Positions 8,285 to 15,930 of a stretch of DNA of 42,368 bases are shown piece by piece. This stretch comes from Bradyrhizobium sp. SSBR45G (GTDB taxonomy: Bacteria; Pseudomonadota; Alphaproteobacteria; Rhizobiales; Xanthobacteraceae), in contig NZ_BSCT01000051.1 in assembly GCF_030159255.1 (NCBI RefSeq), forward strand, positions 1-42,368, in the 5' to 3' direction. Position numbers and translations under genes: made by a program. How positions within the stretch are numbered: the stretch's first letter is position 1; every line of letters starts with the position of its first letter. The notes under the pieces are model-generated. The model searched no databases and had not been told where the DNA came from. It saw nothing but the letters and a program-made list of their open reading frames with translations.

Positions 8285-8361
8285 GCGCCCGTAGCTCAGC
8301 TGGATAGAGCATCAGACTACGAATCTGAGGGTCGGACGTTCGAATCGTTCCGGGCGCGCCA
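8285..8361 (+). tRNA. tRNA-Arg (anticodon ACG)
   Basis: The 77-base cloverleaf has acceptor stem GCGCCCG/CGGGCGC, D-arm GCTC...GAGC, and anticodon stem TCAGA/TCTGA with loop CTACGAA, giving anticodon ACG. The T-stem is GGACG/CGTTC with loop TTCGAAT. The discriminator is G, and the 3' CCA is encoded in the DNA. Confidence 0.97.
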
Positions 8362-8454
8362 TTTGTCGATGAAACCACTGCCATCCCCGTCGTATTTTCG
8401 GCGACGCCGATCGATCCACTGCGCCGTGGCTCTCGGCTCTGCAGGAGAACCGTC

Positions 8455-9528
8455 TTGAGCCGTTTCTGGTCAGAGCTCGCGCACGGGCTGTCGCCCTATG
8501 TGCCGGGCGAGCAGCCGCAGATCCCGGGTCTCGTCAAGCTCAACACCAATGAGAGCCCGTTCGGGCCGTCGCCCAGGGCGATCGCGGCGATCCAGGCTGC
8601 GGCGGCCGATACGCTGCGGCTCTATCCCGATCCACAGGCGACGCGGCTGCGCGAGGTGCTGGCTGCGTACCACAAGGTCGCGCCCGAGCAGGTGTTCGTC
8701 GGCAACGGCTCGGACGAGGTGCTCGCGCATACATTCGCAGCGCTGCTGAAGCAGCCGGCGCCGCTGCTGTTCCCGGACGTGACCTACAGCTTCTATCCGG
8801 TGTACTGCCGCCTGCTCGGGATCGCCTATGAGACCGTGCCGCTCGATGCCGGGATGCGCGTACGCGTCGATGACTATCTCGGCCGCGCCGGTCCGGTGAT
8901 CGTAGCCAATCCGAACGCGCCGACCGGAATCGCGCTGGCGCGCGCGGAGATCGCCCGACTCGTGTCGGCCCGCAGCGACGCGGCCGTCGTGATCGACGAG
9001 GCCTATGTCGATTTCGGCGCCGAGACCGCGATCCCGCTGATCCGCGACTATCCCAATCTCCTGGTGGTCCAGACGATGTCGAAGTCGCGCGCGCTGGCTG
9101 GACTGCGCGTCGGCTATGCGATCGGTGACGCCGGGCTGATCGAGGGGCTGACGCGGGTCAAGGACAGCTTCAATTCCTATCCGCTCGGCCGCCCGGCCCA
9201 GGCCGGCGCCATCGCCTCGCTCGAGGATGAGGCGCACTTCCAACAGGCGCGCTCGGTCATCATGCAGAATCGCGCAGACCTCACGGCCGCGCTGGTCCGG
9301 CTCGGCTTCGATGTCCTGCCCTCCAGCACCAATTTCGTGTTCGCCCGACATCCGGACCGCGCGGGCCAGGCGCTGGCCGCTGCCTTGCGCGAGCGCGCGG
9401 TGCTCGTCCGCCATTTCACGGCGCCGCGCATTGCCGATTTTCTTCGCATCACCATCGGCTCGGCGGCGGAGCTTGCGCGGCTGACCGAGGCGTTGCGCGA
9501 GATCCTGGCCGGCCCCCGAATCGGCTGA
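8455..9528 (+). CDS. hisC: Histidinol-phosphate aminotransferase
   Basis: HisC is a PLP enzyme that converts imidazole-acetol phosphate to histidinol phosphate in histidine biosynthesis; family members may also act on aromatic amino acids. The 357-residue product shows LNTNESPFGPSP near the N-terminus, NPNAPTG (about 152-158), DEAYVDF (about 181-187), and the PLP lysine in QTMSKSRALAGLR (Lys near 210). The C-terminal arginine motif FLRITIG is present. TTG 8455 is the start, supported by AGGAG 7 bases upstream. It sits just after tRNA-Arg and converges on the che cluster. Confidence 0.95.
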   Translation: MSRFWSELAHGLSPYVPGEQPQIPGLVKLNTNESPFGPSPRAIAAIQAAAADTLRLYPDPQATRLREVLAAYHKVAPEQVFVGNGSDEVLAHTFAALLKQPAPLLFPDVTYSFYPVYCRLLGIAYETVPLDAGMRVRVDDYLGRAGPVIVANPNAPTGIALARAEIARLVSARSDAAVVIDEAYVDFGAETAIPLIRDYPNLLVVQTMSKSRALAGLRVGYAIGDAGLIEGLTRVKDSFNSYPLGRPAQAGAIASLEDEAHFQQARSVIMQNRADLTAALVRLGFDVLPSSTNFVFARHPDRAGQALAAALRERAVLVRHFTAPRIADFLRITIGSAAELARLTEALREILAGPRIG

Positions 9529-9610
9529 TCACGTCTTGCCGTCCTGACATCGCCGGGCGCGGCAGGTGACAGGCGGGGGCCGCCCAGCCGCTGTCTCCTC
9601 GACCGACCAG

Positions 9611-11335
9611 CTAGAACAGCTCGATGCCGTGCTCGAGTTCGCGGGCCGTGTCCGCCATTCGAATCTGCGCGAAGCCCGGTCCGGCAAGGCGCATGAACTC
9701 GGCATGGACCTCGCGCTCGCGTTTCATGGTGTAGCGCGCGAACACCTCATCGACGACGCGTTGATCATCCACGGTCGGTCGATCGACCGGCATCGATGCG
9801 CGGCGGGCTTCCAGGGCGTCTGCGGCTGCCGACAAGCCGCCGAAATCGGCGGCCAGAGCGGCCATCAGCTCGCGGGCCGAGCTCACGAGCTGCTCGAACT
9901 CGCGGCCTTCCTGGGTCAGCCGGTTCATGATGCCGGAGAGGTGGCGGTTGCCCGTTTCGACCTTGCCGAGTGCTGTCGTGATCGACGGCTCGAGCCGGGC
10001 GAGCTGCATCGGATCACTGTGCTGGCGAAGCGCCTTCAGGCTGTTCGCCGCGGCCTCGATCTCGTCCAGCAGGGGCACGAGCCTGCCGGCTCCTGCGGCA
10101 ATATGGCCGCCATTCGTATTGAGCTCGTTGGCAATGACGACGAACGCGCGCCCCCGCGTGCCCAGCCGGTTGGCGCGCAGTCCGGCGTTCATTCCGGTCA
10201 GCGTGATGTCGGCAACGACGTCGGACAGCACGCGAACGGTGTGCCGGAATCGGGTCAACGTGGTCTCGACGATGACGATCGCGTCGTCCATCGCGCGGCC
10301 GGCGCTCTCGCATTCGGCAATCAGCCGCAATGTTCGGCCGAGCACCGTTCGGGTCTGGTCCAGGAACGTTGACGATCCGTCATCCTGGCCGCCGCTCAGC
10401 GAACGGCCTTTGGCGATGACATCGGCCGCGCGGGCGCGGATGTCGTTGAAAGCGTCCAGGATCGCGTCGATGTTCTCGCGAAATTCGCCGTCGGTGTCGC
10501 GCAGCTGCATGGCGAGCAGACGCTGGAGCAGATCGGCGACCTCGGGACGCACGCCAACAGCCGATGCGGAGCCGGCGCCCGCATTGCTTGCCAGCAGCAG
10601 GCCGTCTCTGATGTGTTCGAGGCGCTGACGGGTGCTGTCGCCGGACTGCAGCGATACGATGGCGCGGCCGACGGCGTCCGCGATCGTTGCCGTGCCCTGC
10701 AGGGTCAGCTGGGCGACGGTCGCGGCCGTCTGGCGATGGTTGACGATCGATCCGTGGGCCGTGCCGAGCTCGCTGCGGCTGCCATGGAGCTGGTCGCGGT
10801 AGGATGCATCGAACTGCGACTGCCGCTTGAAGGCGCCGTCGACGGCCGCAGCCAGCGATTGCTGGTCGCGCAAGCATTCGCTGACCGCTTGCTGCACCTG
10901 CCTGCCGAGCTCATAGGCTTCATGGGTGAACGCCAGAAAGCTCTCGCGGTCTTCCTGCAGCGACGCGGCTTCGATCCGCGCGCTGCGCGCGACGATCGTG
11001 ATCGTTCCGATGTAGCCCGACAGCAGCTTGAGCTCGGGAGCCGTGGCTTCGACGCTCCTGGCAATGCGGGCGAGCAGGGCACTCTCCGACGGCAGCGCCT
11101 CGACGATGCGGTCGAGTGTGGTGTTGATGTCGGACACGACCCGCGAGACGTCCTCGAGATCGGTGCCGGGCAGGACCTGGCACAGCTCGGCCAGCGTCTG
11201 ATTGAGCTCCAGGAAGGTCGCGCGGCCGTCACCCAGCTGGAGGCCGACCTGCGCCAGGGTCTCCTCGATCCGCGAGCGCGCGGCGTCGATTGTCGCGAGG
11301 CTGTCAGCCATGGACTTTGCTGGCGAAGCGGACAT
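9611..11335 (-). CDS. Soluble MCP-like protein with two degenerate signalling hairpins
   Basis: This 574-residue protein ends the che cluster, starting 23 bases after cheB. It has no membrane segment and is predicted to be almost all helical. Residues 118-143 (SARIEAASLQED...) and 383-406 (NAGLRANRLGTRGRAF...) each align without gaps to the MCP hairpin tip (NAAIEAARAGEHGKGF...), but many contact residues are changed. The position and helical character suggest it binds CheA/CheW or other MCPs, or is a cytoplasmic receptor relic. The C-terminus ends IELF. ATG 11335 is preferred over an earlier in-frame start because residues before it look non-homologous. No exact family is recognised. Confidence 0.75.
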   Translation of the reverse strand: MSASPAKSMADSLATIDAARSRIEETLAQVGLQLGDGRATFLELNQTLAELCQVLPGTDLEDVSRVVSDINTTLDRIVEALPSESALLARIARSVEATAPELKLLSGYIGTITIVARSARIEAASLQEDRESFLAFTHEAYELGRQVQQAVSECLRDQQSLAAAVDGAFKRQSQFDASYRDQLHGSRSELGTAHGSIVNHRQTAATVAQLTLQGTATIADAVGRAIVSLQSGDSTRQRLEHIRDGLLLASNAGAGSASAVGVRPEVADLLQRLLAMQLRDTDGEFRENIDAILDAFNDIRARAADVIAKGRSLSGGQDDGSSTFLDQTRTVLGRTLRLIAECESAGRAMDDAIVIVETTLTRFRHTVRVLSDVVADITLTGMNAGLRANRLGTRGRAFVVIANELNTNGGHIAAGAGRLVPLLDEIEAAANSLKALRQHSDPMQLARLEPSITTALGKVETGNRHLSGIMNRLTQEGREFEQLVSSARELMAALAADFGGLSAAADALEARRASMPVDRPTVDDQRVVDEVFARYTMKREREVHAEFMRLAGPGFAQIRMADTARELEHGIELF

Positions 11336-11358
11336 GGGACGTCGTCTTTCGGCTCTTG

Positions 11359-12453
11359 CTAGTGCGCCGCCGTGGCGTGGCCGGCGTGCTGCCATTTCGT
11401 GATTTCGCGGGGAATCTGATCCAGGGGAATGACCTTCTCCACTGCGCCACAGGCGATGGCCTCCTTCGGCATTCCGAACACGACGCAGCTTTCCTCGTTC
11501 TGTGCGCGGGTTGCCGCACCGAGCTTGCGCATCTCCAGCAGGCCGCGCGCGCCGTCGTCGCCCATCCCGGTCATGATCACGCCCAGCGCATTGGACCCGG
11601 CATATTGCGCAGCCGAGCGAAACAGCACATCGACGGACGGACGGTGACGCGACACGGGTGGACCGTCCTTGATCGCAATGTGATAGCGCAGACCCGAACG
11701 CTGCAGCAGCATGTGGCGCGCGCCCGGCGCGATGTAGGCCCAGCCTGCATGCACCGTTTCGCCGTCCTCGGCCTCCTTGACGTTGATCGCGCAGGTCATG
11801 TTCAGCCGGCGGGCAAACGCCGCCGTGAATCCCGGCGGCATGTGCTGCACGATCAGGATGCCGGGGCAGTCCGCCGGCAGTGCCTCGAGCACATCGGCCA
11901 GCGCCTCGGTCCCGCCGGTCGAGGCTCCGATGCAGACGATCCGCTCCGTCGTCGGCCGCGACCGCGTTTCCACCGGCGGCGGCATGATGGCGTCCGCAGT
12001 GAGCTTCTTCTCGACAAGCGAGCGGCGCTCCGACCGCGGCCGGACCCGCGCGCGCGCCGCCGACTTCACGGCATCGCGCAGCCGCCCCGAGGATTCCAAC
12101 AGCGCCTGGCGGGTGTCGACGCGTGGCTTCGGCACGATGTCGACCGCGCCGGCCTCGAGCGCCTCGAAGGTCAGCTGCGAGCTCTGTTCCGTGGCGGACG
12201 AGCAGATGACCACCGGAATCGGATGCTGCGCCATGATCTTGCGCAGGAAGGTCAGGCCGTCCATCCGCGGCATTTCGATGTCGAGCACGATCACGTCGGG
12301 CAGCTCGCTCTGCAGCCGGCGCACGGCCGCAAAGGGATCGGCAGCGGTTCCCATGATCTCGATGTCGGGATCGTCACCGAGGATCGACGTCATGATCTGA
12401 CGGACAGATGCCGAATCATCCACGATCAACACGCGCACCTTCTGCCTGGTCAT
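11359..12453 (-). CDS. cheB: Chemotaxis protein-glutamate methylesterase/deamidase CheB
   Basis: CheB removes methyl groups from, and deamidates, MCP glutamates to adapt receptors. The 364-residue protein starts with a receiver domain (VLIVDDSASVRQIM, phospho-Asp near 58 in VLDIEMPRMDG, later KPR). After a linker comes the methylesterase domain with the Ser of CIGASTGG, the His of QHMPPGF and the Asp of MTGMGDDGA. The start is 13 bases after the cheR stop. Confidence 0.96.
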   Translation of the reverse strand: MTRQKVRVLIVDDSASVRQIMTSILGDDPDIEIMGTAADPFAAVRRLQSELPDVIVLDIEMPRMDGLTFLRKIMAQHPIPVVICSSATEQSSQLTFEALEAGAVDIVPKPRVDTRQALLESSGRLRDAVKSAARARVRPRSERRSLVEKKLTADAIMPPPVETRSRPTTERIVCIGASTGGTEALADVLEALPADCPGILIVQHMPPGFTAAFARRLNMTCAINVKEAEDGETVHAGWAYIAPGARHMLLQRSGLRYHIAIKDGPPVSRHRPSVDVLFRSAAQYAGSNALGVIMTGMGDDGARGLLEMRKLGAATRAQNEESCVVFGMPKEAIACGAVEKVIPLDQIPREITKWQHAGHATAAH

Positions 12454-12466
12454 GCGATCGCCTCGC

Positions 12467-13351
12467 CTACACGGTGAAGATCGTCGGTCGGACCTGCTTG
12501 AGGCCCGGGACGACGCTGTGAACCATGGATTCGGAATGTCCGACCATCAAATATCCGCCCGGCCGCAGATGCGAGCAGAGCCGTGTGACGACCTGGCGCT
12601 GGGTCGGCTTGTCAAAATAGATCAGGACGTTGCGGCAGAAGATGATGTCCACGTCGCGATCCACTGGATAGGTCGAATCCATCAGGTTCATCCGCTGGAA
12701 GTTGACGCGCCGCCGCAGCTCCGGGACGACCCGGCATTCGTCGCGCGCCGGATTGCGCGACCGCAGGAAGTAGCGCTTGACGAGATTCTCCGGGACCGGT
12801 GTCAACGCCTGGGTGCTGTAGATCCCGGTCTCGGCGATCCGCAGGACGGGGTTGGAGATGTCGGTCCCGAGAATGCGGAAGTCGAAGCGCGGTCCGCTGC
12901 GCACCATGTCGTCCAGCACGATCGCGATCGTATAGGCCTCCATGCCCATTGAGGCGGCCGCGCTCCAGACCTTCAGGGCGCCAGAGCGAAGCGCTCCTCC
13001 CCTCGAGTTGAGCAACTCGGGAACGGCGGTCTGTCGCAGGAAATCGAAATGCGCCGGTTCGCGAAAGAAATCGGTCTTGTTCGTCGTGACGGCGTCGATC
13101 AGATGGATCAGCTCGTGCTCGAACTGACTGGGTTCGAACAGGGCGTCGACATAGTCGCGGATATCCGTGAGACCGAGCGCACGGACACGCTTCAACAGCC
13201 GTCCCTCCAGCATGAAGCGTTTGCCAGGCGGGATCTTGATGCCCACCTGCGTCTCGATGAGCTGCGCCAGCGCGCGGAAGTGCGGATCCGTCAGGGATCC
13301 GCAGCCGCCGATGCCGTCCGCCCAGGCGGGCTTAAGCTGCGGCTGGGGCAT
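12467..13351 (-). CDS. cheR: Chemotaxis protein methyltransferase CheR
   Basis: CheR methylates MCP glutamates using S-adenosylmethionine. The product of about 294 residues has the N-terminal helical domain, then TTNKTDFFREPAHFDFL. It also has a SAM-binding region WSAAASMGMEAYTIAI, where most CheRs read SxGxEPYSIA, and CRNVLIYFDKPTQ. ATG 13351 is used; GTG 13357, two codons earlier, is possible. Either start overlaps the end of cheW, which ends at 13332, so the two are probably coupled. Confidence 0.94.
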   Translation of the reverse strand: MPQPQLKPAWADGIGGCGSLTDPHFRALAQLIETQVGIKIPPGKRFMLEGRLLKRVRALGLTDIRDYVDALFEPSQFEHELIHLIDAVTTNKTDFFREPAHFDFLRQTAVPELLNSRGGALRSGALKVWSAAASMGMEAYTIAIVLDDMVRSGPRFDFRILGTDISNPVLRIAETGIYSTQALTPVPENLVKRYFLRSRNPARDECRVVPELRRRVNFQRMNLMDSTYPVDRDVDIIFCRNVLIYFDKPTQRQVVTRLCSHLRPGGYLMVGHSESMVHSVVPGLKQVRPTIFTV

Positions 13352-13820
13352 GAGCACCGTGGTCGGCAGGAGCGGGCAGGCCCGTCTGGGCCATGAGCTT
13401 GGCGAGATCGAACAGCACGACGAACTTGTCGCCCTTGCGTCCGATGCCGGCGATGTAGTCCGAGGTCCAGCGGCCGCCGACCTGCGGCACGGACTCCACT
13501 GTTGCCTCGTCGATGTCGGTGACCTCGAACACGCAATCCGCGACGAAGCCGACCCCGACCAGGCGGTCGCCGACCGGTACGTCGAGAATGATGATCCGGG
13601 TCGCCTCCGTTGTTGCCACGTTCGGCAGGTCGAGCTTCAGCCGGAGATCCACGATCGGATAGCCGCTGCCGCGCACATCGATCATGCCGAGCAGGAAGTG
13701 CGGCGCATGAGGCAGCCGGGAGATCGGTCGCATGTCGAGGATCTCGCGGACGTTCCGGATGCTGATTCCGAAAATCTCGCCGGCGAGACCGAGCGTGAGG
13801 TATTGAGCGGTTTCGGTCAT
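13332..13820 (-). CDS. cheW: Chemotaxis coupling protein CheW (downstream copy)
   Basis: CheW links CheA to the receptor array. The 162-residue protein is a single CheW domain with YLTLGLAGEIFGISIRNVRE at the start, GMIDVRGSGYPIVDLR in the middle, and LVGVGFVADCVFEVTDID. It has a short Ala/Pro/His tail. It lies between mcp1 and cheR, with its 3' end overlapping cheR. It is one of two CheW proteins in the cluster and may pair with a different receptor set. Confidence 0.93.
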   Translation of the reverse strand: MTETAQYLTLGLAGEIFGISIRNVREILDMRPISRLPHAPHFLLGMIDVRGSGYPIVDLRLKLDLPNVATTEATRIIILDVPVGDRLVGVGFVADCVFEVTDIDEATVESVPQVGGRWTSDYIAGIGRKGDKFVVLFDLAKLMAQTGLPAPADHGAHAPAAA

Positions 13821-13901
13821 GCTTCGTCCTGTTCTCTGGTCGCGGTCCGTCGGCGAACCCCACCCGTCTCTGCCGGGGCAGGGCCCGGTGGGGGACGCAT
13901 C

Positions 13902-15728
13902 TCAGCGCCGGAAATCGGCGTCGCGCTCGTCCTCGCCGTCGTCCAGGCTGAAGGCGAAGCCTCCGCCGCCTGCGGCCCTGACCGCACGTGCCGGCCTGGA
14001 CTTCGCGGGCGCCTGCTTCTTCATCCCGCCTCGGTCCGCGGCAGCCATGCTGGCGGCCTTGGAGCGCAACTGGGACACGGCGCCATCGAGCGCCGCGGGC
14101 GAAGCCGCGTTGCTGATCCCGGCGGTCTCGTCGATCCGGAAATAGGCGATGGTCGACTGCAGCTGATCGGCTTGGGCCGCGAGCTCTTCGGAGGTCGCGG
14201 ACACCTGCTCCGAGGCGCCGGCGTTCTGCTGGCCGACCTGGTCGAGCTGCTGGATCGCCTGGTTGATCTGGGCCGAGCCGACGTCCTGTTCGCGGCAGGC
14301 GGCCGTGATTTCTTCGACGAGCTCGGCCGTCCGCTTGATGTCGGGCACGAGCTTCGCCAGCATGCCGCCGGCCTCCTGCGCGACCTTGACAGTCTCGCCC
14401 GACAGCTGTCCGATCTCCGTCGCGGCCGCCTGGCTGCGTTCCGCGAGCTTGCGAACCTCTGACGCGACCACGGCAAAGCCCTTGCCATGCTCGCCGGCGC
14501 GCGCGGCCTCGACCGCCGCATTCAGCGCCAGCAGGTCGGTCTGGCGCGCGATCTCCTGCACGATCGTGATCTTGCTGGCGATGGTCTGCATCGCCTCGAC
14601 GGCGCGGCCGACGGCGGTGCCGCTGGCTTCGGCATCCTTGGCCGACTGCGCTGCGATCTTCTCCGTCTGGCTGGCGTTCTCGGCGTTCTGCTTCACGTTC
14701 GCCGCCATCTCCTCCATCGAGGACGAGGCCTCCTCGGCGGAGGACGCCTGCTCGGTCGCGCCCTGCGACAGCTGCTCGGCGCTGGCCGACAGCTGCTGGC
14801 TCCCGGCCGAAACGTTCTGCGCCGCGGTGAGCGCCTCGGACACGATCTGGCGCAGCTTTTCGACCATGCGCTCCAGCGCCATGCCGAGCGTATCCTTGTC
14901 GGACAGCCGCTTGGCCTCGACGGTGAGGTTGCCGCTGGCGATCTCGTCCGCCACCGTCGCCATCTTGTTCAGATTTGCGGTCATGACGTTCAGCGACTTG
15001 ATGAGGTCGCCGACCTCGTCATTGCTGTTGTGAGAGACCGTCTGGCTGAGATCGCCGGTGGCAACCGCTTCGGCGAGATCCACGGCGCGACCGACTCCGC
15101 GGCTGATGTTGATGGCGATCCACAGCGCCGAGGCCACGGCGATGATGAAGGAGGCGGTGACGATGCCAAGCAACAGAAGCTGAGCATTGGCACCGTCCGT
15201 GCGCGCGGCCTCAGCGCGCTCGGCCATCAGCCCCTGAACATAGTGTACATATTCGGTGAGGCCATTGGTCGCCTGTCCGACCGCCTTGCGGACTTCCGTC
15301 GTCGATAGCACGACGCCTCTGGCGCGATCGGCTCTGCCGATCTTCAGTGCTTCATCCTGTGCGGCGTTGACGGCCGTATACTGAACTGCAAACTGGTCCA
15401 GCAGCTTGCGTCCGTTCTCGGTGGCGACTGCATAGATCTCATCCCTGCCCTTGAGCATGGTCGTCCTCAGCGTCGCGACCTCCGCCGTGAATCGATCGAA
15501 ATCCGCGTCAGTCGCGGCCAGCAACGCATTCTTTTCGGCCCGGATCTGGAGCAGCAGCGTCGCCTGCAACTGCATGGCTTTTTCCAGCCGCCCCGAAGCT
15601 GCGACGATGGTTTGCGTGGCCGCGATGGTCTCGGAGAGCTTCATGTAGCTGAGCGCACCTGCGATCACGGAAAGCAGGATGACGATGCCGAATGATGCCG
15701 CTAGTTTTGCCTTGATCGTCAATCTCAT
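13902..15728 (-). CDS. Methyl-accepting chemotaxis protein (short sensor), tether tail incomplete
   Basis: A 608-residue transmembrane receptor. It has TM1 (about 8-28), a periplasmic four-helix-like domain of about 155 residues, TM2 (about 185-207), HAMP, and a long coiled signalling domain with the conserved tip LLALNAAVEAARAGEHGKGF. The cytoplasmic half is a near copy of the upstream MCP. The last residues are GFAFSLDDG...DADFRR. The sister receptor ends DFQRF, so this one lacks the final aromatic of the CheR-binding pentapeptide. The periplasmic ligand is unknown. Confidence 0.93.
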   Translation of the reverse strand: MRLTIKAKLAASFGIVILLSVIAGALSYMKLSETIAATQTIVAASGRLEKAMQLQATLLLQIRAEKNALLAATDADFDRFTAEVATLRTTMLKGRDEIYAVATENGRKLLDQFAVQYTAVNAAQDEALKIGRADRARGVVLSTTEVRKAVGQATNGLTEYVHYVQGLMAERAEAARTDGANAQLLLLGIVTASFIIAVASALWIAINISRGVGRAVDLAEAVATGDLSQTVSHNSNDEVGDLIKSLNVMTANLNKMATVADEIASGNLTVEAKRLSDKDTLGMALERMVEKLRQIVSEALTAAQNVSAGSQQLSASAEQLSQGATEQASSAEEASSSMEEMAANVKQNAENASQTEKIAAQSAKDAEASGTAVGRAVEAMQTIASKITIVQEIARQTDLLALNAAVEAARAGEHGKGFAVVASEVRKLAERSQAAATEIGQLSGETVKVAQEAGGMLAKLVPDIKRTAELVEEITAACREQDVGSAQINQAIQQLDQVGQQNAGASEQVSATSEELAAQADQLQSTIAYFRIDETAGISNAASPAALDGAVSQLRSKAASMAAADRGGMKKQAPAKSRPARAVRAAGGGGFAFSLDDGEDERDADFRR

Positions 15729-15930
15729 ATCGTCCCCTAATCTTCTGTGACGAGCTCGGAAGCTGTTGCTTTGCTGCTACGATCGCGATCGCTTCGCGCC
15801 GGTTGATGATGACGTAGATGAAGTCGAGCTTCGCAGTTCACGCCTTGCGTCGAGTCATCCCTTTTCGGTGTGTCGCCGCCGGGCCGTCGCACGCTCTCGA
15901 CAGAGCGCCAGCGATTGTCCGGCGGCGGTG

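Noticed and set aside
9572..9584. Short hairpin GGCGGGGGCCGCC between hisC and the che cluster as a terminator
   Set aside because: The stem is only 5 bp and no T-run follows on either strand.
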